Below are positions 35,673 to 46,160 of a stretch of DNA of 64,000 nt, one piece after another. The DNA is from Diphasiastrum complanatum (taxonomy: Eukaryota > Streptophyta > Lycopodiopsida > Lycopodiales > Lycopodiaceae). The translations under genes and the position numbers were made by a program. The DNA is taken from assembly GCA_029204225.1 (NCBI GenBank), contig CM055114.1, forward strand, positions 13,206,144 to 13,270,143, written 5' to 3'. The notes beneath the pieces were generated by a model. That model was not told where the DNA came from and ran no database searches. It worked only from the letters and a program-made list of their open reading frames with translations. The stretch's first letter is position 1, and every line of letters begins with the position of its first letter.

Positions 35673-35933
35673 CGATAACCAGCTTAAGAACGGTGTTGAG
35701 GAGCGACCTCCATCATCATCAGCCCTGTTTTCTTTATGGTCATCAGAAAAAATATTCTCTCCAAGAGTTTTAGAAACAGAAAGAGGAGTGAAGATGTGTG
35801 GAAAGCAGTCACTAGAAGGTAACTTTGAAAGCACTTCTTCTGCTTCTGAATAAGCTACTTCAGAAGTTTCACATAATTGCATCAATATACCCAAAGCATC
35901 ATCTTCATCATCTTCCAGAGGCAGTCCGATTCC
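35673..35933 (-). CDS. MYB3R-like: MYB3R, C-terminal exon with conserved acidic helix
   Basis: Acceptor TTATCAG and donor TCG|GTAAGC give exactly 87 codons. The start EDDEDDALGILMQLCETS, followed by VAYSEAEEVL, matches the conserved C-terminal block of plant MYB3R proteins (a D..GLM.QLSE.TA.A.A.A.EVL pattern). This part is linked in other plants to control of stability and activity; no such claim can be tested here. The rest is Ser/Asp-rich. Confidence 0.85.
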
Positions 35934-36324
35934 CTGATAACAGAAATAAAGCGTGATAACCCTTGTACTAAAAACATGGCTGTTTTTTATTAGCCAAGTT
36001 TTGAAGGTCAATCTAGTAAAATAACTGAATCCTAAAGCCTTTCTAAGGCCACATAAGCACTCAGAATCTGAACCTCTACTACAACTTATTGAGGGACGAA
36101 CAGCACATTTCAATGAAAAAATTCAGTAAACTTAGAAACATTCTCATAACAATTACTGCAGCAAAATGGCATCATCCTCATGTCTATGATATAAGCATTC
36201 TCTCATTCTAACATTCCAAGAAAGTCACTGGAGTCCAGATCTTAAACTCTGACAACAAAATCTGAAGAAACCATGACACTTTCTTCAATCGGAAAAACAA
36301 GAAGCAACTTCTGATAATACCAAC

Positions 36325-36424
36325 CTGAAGCAAGCACGACTGTCCGTCCTTCCCACCAGCAAACATTTGATCCAGCCTCCACGGAGACTTGGGAAAAGGG
36401 GATAATGCACCAAAATATATTTCA
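36325..36424 (-). CDS. MYB3R-like: MYB3R exon with SPFPKSPW motif
   Basis: A 100-nt exon, acceptor CATAGCAG, donor CAG|GTTGGT. It reads GALSPFPKSPWRLDQMF. Plant MYB3R proteins have an (S)P..(W/F)KSPW motif just before the acidic helix, as here. Enters in phase 2, leaves at a codon boundary. Confidence 0.82.
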
Positions 36425-36708
36425 CTGCTATGCAATAATAGAGATCCTTAGTCGATATGTTGCGAAGGCTGATGTATATACCACTTCTCATTTAAGCAAT
36501 GGAATTCAATATGACATAGATTGAAATACAGAGGCACGTGAAATTTTTCTATTGCGATTCAATCTTAAAACATCATCTCGGAAAAGCCTCAAATATACTT
36601 GCTACAACCTGAAATTTCAGATTAGAATTTGTTATCATGTCATAACATATCATAATATGTCATACAGATCACATATTAAGACTAGGTGCAAAAGGTGAAA
36701 AAGCACAC

Positions 36709-36929
36709 GTTTTTCCAGAATTAACCAAGCCCTGACCCAGCACTGCAGGGTGAACAGCATTTGCTCGGCAAAAATTGTTCCCCTTCAAAACATGTTTCTC
36801 CGACGGAAGGGAAAGAGGTTCCAAAGCAGCTGCTTCATATCGAATACAACTATCTGATGATAAAAGTTGCATACCCTCATCATTGAACTCCTCCTTTTGA
36901 CATTCTTTCGTCAAAACCTCACTTGATCC
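36709..36929 (-). CDS. MYB3R-like: MYB3R exon (donor uncertain)
   Basis: Acceptor GGATACAG, then GSSEVLTKECQKEEF onward in one frame. The donor must leave phase 2 to fit the next exon; the only GT that does so near the end is AAAAC|GTGTGC (exon end 36709), which is weak. With this choice the nine exons sum to a multiple of three (2895 nt). Confidence 0.6.
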
Positions 36930-37574
36930 CTGTATCCAAAACAATACATATTAAAAGTTTCACAAAGAAGCTTAAATAATTTTGAAGGTATCGGCTGAAG
37001 CAGAACGCAATGTGCATCCTAGCATTCAGAATATATATGGGATCTAAGATTAGCTTTAAAAATTTAATTAGAAAGGGATATACAACACTAAAGTTCTGAA
37101 CCTTAAATGTTACTCGCAGTCAAGTACCAACATGGTACATTGTAAGTTTTCCCACCAAACAGCTAGAGACGAAGTACAACATCTTTGGTGCTCATCAGAG
37201 TAGTACTTCAAACCTTGAATGCCTTGTAAAAATATGGTCTAAGATATAATGAGTATTGCAGCATTGTTCTTCCTATAATGAGCTGCTAGAAAAATGCTAC
37301 TGATATCAATAGCAATCGTGGTACTGACAGTGTCAAACATTCTTTGTGCAGAATGTAGCTTACGCCTTAGAAAAGATACTTCCCATGTTCCCTAGAAAGT
37401 GCTGGGATACCAGGATATGAAGTCAATCCACTAAAAGGTATCACATGAAATGCAAATAGACAGCAAAAGATAAATTTATCAACCTCAATAACTTCCAATA
37501 ACCAATCCCCAACAAGGAAGAGCTCTTTAATCTCTTACCACGAACCCAAGAGTCTGAAATCACAAGCTACAAAT

Positions 37575-38139
37575 CATAGAATCAACGAACCGTGTACGGT
37601 TCACCACGGTTCTGAGAACCGTACGGTTCTCAGATAATTTTACCTGGAACCGTGGTGAACCTCACTGATAATTAATTAATTTATTTATTTATTTTTTTCA
37701 GTACACAGGTCTGTGTGGATTAACAGGTCTGTGTGGATTATCAGGTCTGTGTGGATTAACAGGTATGTGTGGCTGTCCAATTCTGTTATGGATCAGGTCC
37801 AAATCTGTGTCCAGATCTGTTATGGCTGTCCAAATCTGCTATGGTCTGTGTCCAAATCTGTTATGGTCTGTCCAAATCTGTTCTGGATCAGGTCCGATTC
37901 TGTGTCTGTGCCTGTGTGGATCAGGTTCTATTTTGGAACAGAAATTCTATTATGGATCAGGTCCTATTTGTCTGTCCGAATCTATTATGGATCAGGTCCA
38001 AATCTGTGTCCAAACCAGGCCCAAATCTGTGTCTGTATGAATTAATTAATCACTGGAACCGTACCACGGTTCAATGAACCGTGGTACGGTTCCTTCCACG
38101 GTTCCCAGGACCCACGATTCTGGGAACCGTGGGTTCTGT
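37575..38139. mobile_element. Foldback (Mutator-like) element, 565 bp
   Basis: Flanked by a perfect 9-bp direct repeat GCTACAAAT (37566-37574 and 38140-38148), the target duplication size typical of Mutator-like elements. Left end: hairpin GAACCG/CGGTTC (37587-37602) and a perfect 22-bp palindrome with half CTGAGAACCGT (37612-37633). Right end: perfect hairpin with 18-bp arms (GGAACCGTACCACGGTTC, loop AAT, 38055-38093) and another with 13-bp arms (CCACGGTTCCCAG, 38096-38132). Inner ends are also inverted (AATTAATTAA with GAACCGTGGT). The centre is a tandem repeat array. No transposase, so non-autonomous. Confidence 0.85.
37700..38035 (+). repeat. Tandem array inside the foldback element
   Basis: Several CAGGTCTGTGTGGATTAA units, then mixed units of ATGGATCAGGTCC and CAAATCTGTGTC type. 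Three overlapping frames (37713-38077) are open only because of this repetition. Confidence 0.85.
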
Positions 38140-38445
38140 GCTACAAATGGACTGGTAAGGCACCTATTATGCTCTATAAAAGATGGGTTTTTAAATAAAA
38201 AACCAGAACCACGTACCCAATAATGCCAATTAATTCCTACTGTGTTCATATCAGCATGTATGTTTATCACATTTAAGGTAGAGCTATTTATTGTAACTGT
38301 TGCATGCATATTAGAATTTAAGCTAACAAACACATGTACCAATTACCTGTAGCTATCTGAAATCTAGGTTCAAGAATATAGCAAAAATAAGATAAGAATT
38401 CAGACAATGTTAGTAAGTGTTTAACTTGAAGACAATAAATTTGCG

Positions 38446-38534
38446 AAGCAAACACAGTACAAGGGATTTGAAAAAGAAAAAGTATCTACAAGCAAACACA
38501 GAACAAGGGATTTGAAAAAGAAAAAGTATCTACG
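38446..38534. repeat. Tandem duplication, 44 bp x 2
   Basis: AAGCAAACACAG(T/A)ACAAGGG followed by ATTTGAAAAAGAAAAAGTATC occurs twice in a row. Confidence 0.85.
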
Positions 38535-40032
38535 ATGCATACATATAGGAATTAATATGCGATGAATAATGTCTTGTTATGAAATGGATAAAACTACATT
38601 GAAACAATACATGCAACCGATGTGACATAGAAGAAAATGTATAGCATTGAAAACAACTAGCAAATAATATGAATTACAACATCGAAAAGGTACCAATCCA
38701 TGTAACAAGACCCAAGCGGACCACTGGACTTTCTAACTAACAACTCAAGAAAATGGCATATACAAGCCATATGCAAACTATTGTCTACATTATCTATATC
38801 TTAGATCCGGAAACAGAACTCCTCGCTATTTGTTGATGATGATGTGAATAGACTTGGCTTTGTCAAAAACAAACTAAAAAGAGACTTTTGTTGTGGTCGG
38901 CAATCACGTTTCCGGAATTTTTTTTAAAATTTCAGAAATGCGTTTCAGAAACGCTGGGCATCTATGATACTTATATCTATTTTTAAGATATGGTTTCTAT
39001 CCTAAATATCTATCTAAATATCAGAAGAACAAAGTTTTGAATGTACATTTCACATCTCAGTTTTAATAACTGTTTATAAATCAACATTCCAAAAGTGTTC
39101 ACTGGGATGTCTCCCTAATACAATCCATCAACTCTTGAATGCTGCCCAGGGTGGGTGGAGGCAGCAGCATAAGCAAAGGCAAGTTCACAATCAGTGCTTC
39201 CACAAAGAGGTGAGGCAAGTTAGCAGGCAATGAGATATGTGGAGAGCAACTGCCTCTCCTCTCCCTCTCCCACTGCTTGTTGGCCTGCCTCAGCCGGTTT
39301 TGGTAAGGCTTGTCTGTGAACCTGTGTGTTCATGTGTTTTTGCTATATATCAATGTTGTTTGTAGAGATTCACTTTAGTGCCTGCATTCCACCTTCAGAA
39401 TTGTTATGCACAATATTTCTACTGCTGTAGACAACCCTTAATGAACAACTGTTTTAATCCTCCACACAATAGTAGAAATGAACTCTTAATTCCTAAACCA
39501 TTTCTGTGAGATCAATGCCCAATAATCCTAATACAATGAAATGAAGCATAAAGGACTAGAAATAATGGATCCAGTGATAAGCTTTCATCCAAATACAGGC
39601 TTCCATTGGAAGCAATCAGCTAAATGAGTACAATACTGGGACAAAATTCATGCCTACCATGATGTATTCAGTGAATTTAATAAAGGGTCTTCAATCACAA
39701 TGAAAAAGAAATTCATGAATACAACACGACCAAATTGTAGCACCTGGATAACAGGATCTTTGACACTGCATGAATCTCATTCAAATCATAGCTCAAAATA
39801 GAGTCTTGCAAATGTGAAAAACAAAACCATGGGAAATCACAAAACAATATTTGTATATGCTTATAAAGACAGCTGTGATGACATAATTAACTGTAAAGAA
39901 CAAGTTCACAGGACATATAGATTGTCAAGTAAAGCAATCACATTTTTAATTACCATAGAAACAACACAGCAAGATAATTTAACTCTGATCTGCAACCACC
40001 TCTAGAACTCAGACAAAATTGTAACCCAGTAC

Positions 40033-41791
40033 CTCGATTTCATACTTTTGTTCCAGATTCAATTTTCCATTGGCACGTTTCTGACAAATCAGTCGTTGAA
40101 CTCTTCCTCTCTTGGAAAACTTTCTTCCATTGCTCTCACATTTATTGTGTAAAGGTGCTGAATCTTCCAAAATCTCAATTGGAGGACTTGGACTTTCAAT
40201 TCCAAGTTTTTCCGCGTTTATTTCATCAGCACAAATCTGGTATCTGTTTCTCAGTCTTCTGAAGTCATCACTCCCATTCTCATCCAGATTGACAACTGCT
40301 ACACTCTTGCTTGCTAGATTATAAGGTGGGGATACCCACAAGGCAACACCATCACAAGATTTACTACATCCTCCAACTATTGAAGTATCTTCACAGAAGA
40401 AAACAGTTTGTTTCCCTGAACAGATTTGAAACGATTCTTTAGGTTCACCTTCAACAGCACATTCAGAGCTAACACCCTCAGAACCTTCACCACTCAATAA
40501 TGTGACACTCTGCTCTTGCTTTCGATTACTATGCAATGCTCCAGACAAAGGGCTTAACAGTGCTCTAGGCCGTTTTCGCATAATGGAAGGAGTTATGCCA
40601 AAGCTTCTTGCAGCATTTTTAAGCTTCTCCTCAGGAGTCTTGTTGGTCCAGGGAGACGATATCGCATAAGCAAAGGGAGTACTACAGTTGACAGATGGCA
40701 TAATCATCTGCCTCACACCCAGAGGGCTGTAGTCCTCATGGGACCCATTGCTCGGACAGATAAGATCATAATTCCAAAATGGAAGATCAGAACTGCTTAA
40801 TTGAGATGTCTGGTAAAACAGTAAGTCCCAATTAGTAACAGGCTCAAGTTCAAGAGAAACTGACTCTGATGGAATAAAGGAATCGACTGTCAAAGTTTTT
40901 ACCTGAGTTATCTTGACAAGTTCGTCCTCACACTTAGTCATCCCCAACTCTGTCATTCTCTCTTCTGCAATTGTCGTGTTTGTTGATGAGCTAAACGCTG
41001 GTTCTAATAAATGGTCCTTGCTATTCTCTGGTGGCTCTGTCTCTCTTGGTATTCCACAAGTGTGTGAAGCCGCACTTACAGCCTTAATATCAACTGAAGT
41101 CGAACATAATACACTGTTACACTTCACATCCATGAATGTTGTGCAAGCCAAAGAAGTAGGACCAATAGGACTATCAGACAATAAAGACATTAATGACAAT
41201 GGCGATTCTGCACAAAGGCCCATGCTGCCTTCAACATCACCCACAGGTTGTGAAGAGATCATTGGCATGTTCATACTCGGGGTATTTATAGAAGGCTGGC
41301 ACTCATGAGATGCTGAATGCATATTTAATCCAGAAGCCGGATCAGAGAGCACCACAGGCGTAGGGACCCCAGCTATTCCAGAGGGCAATTCAGGCACACG
41401 TGGTAATAACGGCTTCGGATGAGGTGGCTTGTATAGTGATTTATGTGAAACTAGTGAGTCCAGACTGAAATTGCTCTTACCAATCTTTCCAAATTTAACA
41501 GGTGAAGAAATCTCAGAATTTCCAGGCTGAGAGATATCAAACTGCTCATTACTGGCATGAGCAGAAGAGTCTGTTACCCTAACTGAAGTGGGGATAGTAG
41601 ACTGTAGAGCTTGAGCCTCAGAAGCTCTTGGACAAAAAGCTGGCCGTGGTTCCAAAGAAAGACTAGAACCCATCGTCTCTTTCTGCAATTGATATGCTGC
41701 AAGGGAGTTTGATATAGGATCAGCAGTCGACGTGGGTTCAACCTTTTTCTTCATAGTACTATTCCAATGGTTCTTAATTGAGTTGTCCGTA
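40033..41791 (-). CDS. MYB3R-like: MYB3R, large exon (end of R3 and regulatory region)
   Basis: Acceptor TTTCAG, donor GAG|GTACTG; about 586 codons. Starts with TDNSIKNHWNSTMKKK, the end of MYB repeat R3 including its third Trp. Further on, YSPLGVRQMIMPSVNCSTP and RSFGITPSIMRKRPRALLSP match conserved blocks of plant MYB3R proteins (the second usually reads AA.TF.GTPSIL.KR.R.LLSPLS). MYB3R proteins bind AACGG-type (MSA) sites in promoters of G2/M genes and act as activators or repressors in the nucleus, some in DREAM-like complexes. The region is Ser/Pro-rich, as in the family. Confidence 0.95.
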
Positions 41792-41964
41792 CTGAAACCA
41801 AAATGACACAAAATGGAACTATTCAGATAACAGTAGCACATATGAGTGGTGAACTTAAATGGTTACAACACTAATGAGTCATGTATTAACAAATGTAGAT
41901 GGCATACCACATTATTTCTCTCCTTGTAATCAAAAAGAGGTGAAATGATACGAGAAGAACATAC

Positions 41965-42093
41965 CGTCCAGGCAAAAACTTAGCAATTTCTGCCCACTTG
42001 TTTCCATATACTTTGTGGGCATAAATTAGTGCAAGGTCTTCTTGTTCTGTCCAAGCGTCTCGCTTAATATTTGGATTTAGATGATTATGCCAT
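41965..42093 (-). CDS. MYB3R-like: MYB3R exon, start of repeat R3
   Basis: Acceptor CTCTTCAG, donor CG|GTATGT, both in phase with neighbours. Encodes WHNHLNPNIKRDAWTEQED, then YGNKWAEIAKFLPGR. Trp residues of R3 helix 1 and 2 are in place (DAWT, NKWAEI). The Asn-His-Leu-Asn-Pro linker between R2 and R3 is the family signature. Confidence 0.97.
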
Positions 42094-42291
42094 CTGAAGA
42101 GAAAATAACAAACTTCTGAGTAGAAACTGAAACTTTCCCGTGCTCGGTTCCCTTAACTCAACCCAGTTGAACTCAACTACTCTAAGTCAAAGAGGATGTC
42201 TGTATAATATACTATTAGGCTGCATTCAGAGCAAAAACAAATTAGCTGTAGAAAGTTAGAAAAAAGTTAAGAAAATTTATCCTCTTTCTAC

Positions 42292-42395
42292 CTTTCTCGA
42301 CATTGTTTGCCTATACGGCCAGGAAGGTTCTGTGCAATGACAGACCATTTCTTAGCCCCGTACTTGTTGACAAGTTCCACAATCCTTTCATCTTC
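42292..42395 (-). CDS. MYB3R-like: MYB3R exon, repeat R2
   Basis: Acceptor TGTTCAG, donor AG|GTAGAA. Encodes EDERIVELVNKYGAKKW then QNLPGRIGKQCRER, the core of R2 with the recognition helix GRIGKQCRERWHNHL shared by all MYB3R and animal c-Myb proteins. Confidence 0.97.
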
Positions 42396-42584
42396 CTGAA
42401 CACAATTTACTATAAGATTCTAGAAACCAACCACAAACGTACCATAGTCTAGCTGCGGTTGTCAGATTTTCTAAGAAAGCTCCAACATTTGAGGATACAG
42501 CCAGCAAAAATTTGCATCTCGTGTCAAACCAATCAACCCCAAAATATTCAATGCCAACAAAAGAGAATTTGTGTTAGTTCCTAC

Positions 42585-42679
42585 CTCTTTCGTCCAAGGA
42601 CCCTTGATAAGATCTGGATTGAGAACTTTTTGCCATCTGTGCAGACACTGTACATCTGTTCTATCAGTGAAGTACTCCG
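42585..42679 (-). CDS. MYB3R-like: MYB3R exon, end of R1 and start of R2
   Basis: Acceptor CTCAG, donor GAG|GTAGGA. Encodes EYFTDRTDVQCLHRWQKVL then NPDLIKGPWTKE: the R1 recognition helix (RTDVQCLHRW) and the first Trp of R2. It begins with two bases of a split Ala codon, whose first base is the last base of the exon at 50021-50078. Confidence 0.97.
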
Positions 42680-43002
42680 CTGAGCTCAGACCAAAAAAAA
42701 AGAGTATGTCATGTTAAATACCACTACATTACTCCAATAGAGGGGGAAATGTTGGTGCTAAGGCCATATATTGTATGCCATTATTAAGATGTCATATGTA
42801 CTTGGAGATTGGAATTTATCCAAATTCACAGATTTAATTTTGAAAAGTCGGTAATGTCATAAGGTGAAGTTAAAAAAATGTACATACAACACCAAAAAAA
42901 AAAGTCAAAAGATCCATAGCAAAATAAAAATATAGAGTTCAATAAACCAAAAACCTTAGCTAACCAGCAATACTAATGGCTCATAAGTACAATTCTCACG
43001 AT

Positions 43003-43003
<1 letters not shown>

Positions 43004-43060
<57 letters not shown>
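43004..43060 (+). repeat. (CT)n microsatellite, 57 bp
   Basis: Uninterrupted CT, followed by CCGATGCTCTCCCTCTCTCTC. It repeats the flanking ATTCTCACGATGCTCTC phrase (TTCTCACGAC follows at 43089) and marks the 5' edge of the copia fragment. Confidence 0.98.
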
Positions 43061-43062
<2 letters not shown>

Positions 43063-43099
43063 ATGCTCTCCCTCTCTCTCACTCACGGTTCTCACGACA

Positions 43100-44480
43100 G
43101 AAGAAAGACACGACTTGTAGCCAGAGGATTTTCTTAGATATACAACGTCGATTACACTGAGACTTTCAGTCCAGTAGTCAAGCATTCTTCTATTCGACTT
43201 TTGCTATCATTTGTTGCTGCAGCAGATTTGGAAACACATTACATGGATGTACAGACAACGTATCTCAATGGAGTTATAGAAGAAGACATTGAGGGTAAAC
43301 ACAATCATGTGTGTAAACTCCATACGACACTTTATGGCTTGAAGGAATCTGCTCAAGCATGGTTTCAAAGGATCAATACTTTCCTTATTAATCACGGCTA
43401 TACACCTAGCTCTTCAGATTCAAACGTTTATTTCAAAGCAGTGCAACAGTCCTTTATCATTATCACTTTATACGTGGATGATACATTGCTTTTTAGCAAC
43501 AGTACCAATCTGATAAAAGAGGCCAAGACAATGCTATCTTCCGAATTCGACATGACCGATCTAGGTGAAGCTCATTTCTGCCTTGGTATTCAAATCCACA
43601 GAGACAAAAAACAGAAGTTGGTTTACATTACACAACAGAGGTACATCTACAAAATGTTAGTTAGATATAATCTGATGAATTGCAAGTTAGCTCTCTCACC
43701 AATGGAACCAGGACTCAAATTGTCAAAGGACTAGTGTCCCCAAACATTTCATGAGAAGCAGCAGATGCGTGAGTATCCTTACCATTCTATTATAGGATCT
43801 CTTATGTACGTCATGATCTGTACCAGGACAGACATAGCTTTTGCAGTCAGCTCTCTCAGTCAGTTTATGACTTAACCTGGTATAACACATTGGAAGGCTC
43901 TTATCAGATTCATGAGATATCTTCAAGCTACTATGGACTTTTGCATTTGTTATAGAGCAGTCGGCAACAACAAACTCAATTTACTCAGTGGTTACACAGA
44001 TGCAAGTTGGGTAGGAGATGTAGACACTCGTAAATCTACTTTCGGAATTACTTTCTTCCTCAACAATGGTCCAGTTTCTTGGAACAGCCGTAAGCAATCT
44101 TCGATAGCTCTATCTTCCACTGAATCAGAGTATATCGCAGCCTCTCAAGCTACAAAGAAAGCAATTTGGTTGAGAAACTTACTCTCAGACATCGGTCTGA
44201 ACCAATATGCTCCGACGACATTATTTTGTCATAATCAAAGTGCCATTGCTTTATTAGCCAACCCTAGATTTCATTCTAGGAGTAAGCATATTGAACTGAA
44301 GTATCATTTTGTCAGAAGCAAAGTTCTCAATGAAGATGTCAAATTGCAGTACTGTAGAACACAAGATATGATAGCAGATGTTTTTACCAAAGCATTAAGT
44401 TTGGATACACATAGAAGATTATGTGTAGAACTAAGTTTGAAGGTCAAGGCATTCAAGGATTCAGATATTCTCCTTCTTAC
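43100..44480 (+). pseudogene. Copia reverse transcriptase and RNase H
   Basis: RT starts at TRLVARGF and runs through ETFSPVVKHSSIRLLLS, TLYGLKESAQAWF, the catalytic box YVDDTLLF and LGEAHFCLGIQIHRD, then stops at 43732-43734. It resumes in other frames with GSLMYVMICTRTDIAF and RFMRYLQATM. RNase H follows: GYTDASWVGDVDTRKST, SSTESEYIAASQATK and a HIELKYHFVR block near its end. RT and RNase H would copy element RNA to DNA. A stop near 43133, one at 43732 and one at 43873 break it; the 5' part of pol is missing and the fragment begins next to the (CT)n array. Same strand as the LTR that follows. Confidence 0.92.
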
Positions 44481-44499
44481 TAATCACCTAATCGGTTTT

Positions 44500-45510
44500 A
44501 ATCTTCATCCATTATTTATCCAGTTTTGCAGGTTTCCCCATGTCTTTACACAGTCTGCAAGTTTACAAGTGTTTTTACGCAGTCTGCAAAAATACACGGA
44601 GCTTGAAACAATGTCACCTTTTTCGCCTGTCAGAAATCTCATGTAAAAATGTAGTGTCATTTTTTCGCATTTTTTGCCTGTCAGGAATTTCGTGTAAAAT
44701 CACAATATCACATTTTTTGCTTTTTCCAAAGAGCCTCAAATGTTAAGGAAATGACTCTGGCAAAGTTTAAGACAACCCTGAATGAGATTTAAGAGAACTA
44801 TCGTTTTTCGTAAAATCCCGAAACTATTGCCTTTTACGACAGTGTCGCCTGTGGCCGTTTTAGTTCATTTCTGCAGAGCTACAGTTTTGGTTCATTTATG
44901 CAAGACTGAACATTTACGACCAATTTCACTGCTTATCAGCAATCAATGACAAGGAACCGGATGGATGCCAGTGGATCACCAGCCAACTGGCAATTGCAAT
45001 TGACGACCTAATTTCTTAGTATAAATAGCTATTCACATTCATACATTTTTAATAATCAAAATATCAGAAGAAGCATTTGAATAGTTAGCTCTCTCCCTCA
45101 AGCCTACGAGCTTGAACACTCATGAGCATTCTAGCTCACTTCTTAGAGTTGTTTTAAAGATTGCTATTGCGTTACTGCTTATCAGCGTTGCGTATTAATT
45201 CAGACTTTCATTTTAGCCGCTCAGAGATAGCATAGAGTACGCGGCTTCGATCCGCAACTTATTGTACTCATTTACTTCTGTTTTGTTTTGAATCAATACT
45301 ATTCTTTATTGCGTTGAGCTTCGTCTCGGAATGTATGCATTTTTCAGGAGTTCTTCGCGACTAATTATTTATTTGATAATTTTTTATGCTTAATTGTTTG
45401 GCTACATAATCATTGTCGTACTGGCAATTTCAAAGTGAGTTACTATAAGTTCAAACGTGATTTCTATCACTATCATTTTGTTTGAAATTGATAGGCGTAG
45501 TCATGCATTG
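44500..45510 (+). mobile_element. Copia 3' LTR copy 3 and flank
   Basis: Downstream of RNase H. Shares CGCAGTCTGCA, (A/C)ACGCGGCTTCGATC(C) and GATAGGCGTAGTCATGC phrases with 30.4-31.4 kb and with the - strand copy at 51.4-52.17 kb. A phrase with AGTCTGCAA is repeated near 44550-44590. Start not fixed. Confidence 0.6.
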
Positions 45511-45515
45511 GAAAG

Positions 45516-46160
45516 ATGAAGATAGTTCATTCCGCCATGCACGGAATTTTTTTCTTGCTAGACCTATCTTCCATAACACCACTTTCCGATAGGACAGGCT
45601 CTAAGCCTTCTGTGAAAAACCTAAGAGTGTTCGGATGCGTTGTCTACCTGCAGATCCCGAAAGATACGAGGAAGAAATTTGACTTCCAAGTTCTCAAGAC
45701 CATCCTGATTGGATATACTTCATCTGATAACACATACAAGCTGTATGATCCCGATACCCAGCAAGTCTTGTACAGCCGAGATATAGTCTTTATCGAGGAT
45801 CAGTTCGTCGACATCAAAGGCAAGGATATTGTTCCAGGAGAATCTTCATCACCTGCCATTGACACAACAATCAGAGCTTCGGGCTCAAGCGTGTCCATTG
45901 TTGACCCACTATTTGACAATGAATCAGACGAAGACATTGCTACTACCCAACAACAAGTTCTAGGGGTGATTCATCAGTTGATTCCTCCCATAAGCTTAAG
46001 CCGAGTGCGCACACAACCCACAAGGTATACTCATGAGTTTGCATGTCTCTTGATACAGGAACCGACAACAGTCGAAGAGGCAATCAGCCAACCAGAATTT
46101 GATCTCTGGAGAGAAGCTATGGACAGAGAGTATTCCTCTCTGATAAAGAACCAGACATAA
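45516..46160 (+). pseudogene. Copia integrase C-terminal domain relic
   Basis: Frame of 214 codons with LRVFGCVVYLQIPKDTRKKF, then ILIGYTSSDNTYKLYDPDT and YSRDIVFIED, the conserved pattern of the copia integrase C-terminal domain (LRVFG...P...R.K.D...., GY....Y.L.DP, SRDV.F.E). The acidic spacer before RT follows (NESDEDIATTQQQ), then EEAISQPEFDLWREAMDREY, the start of the RT region. It ends at a stop near 46160. It lies downstream of the LTR, out of order for one element, so it belongs to a second copy or a rearrangement. Confidence 0.88.

Larger units (their letters stand above)
36930..40032 (-). other. MYB3R intron, 3.1 kb
   Basis: Bounded by donor GAG|GTACTG (40032) and acceptor ATACAG. 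Holds the foldback element at 37575-38139 and a 44-bp tandem duplication at about 38450-38534; otherwise AT-rich with no gene. Confidence 0.75.

Noticed and set aside
36669-36708. Alternative MYB3R end at the stop after SPFAPSLNM
   Set aside because: The downstream exons carry conserved MYB3R C-terminal motifs in phase, so this is more likely read-through into an intron.
37713-38077. Three overlapping ORFs of about 100 codons
   Set aside because: Produced by the tandem array inside the foldback element; no start context, no motif.
40913-41308. 131-codon ORF on the + strand
   Set aside because: Antisense shadow of the large MYB3R exon.
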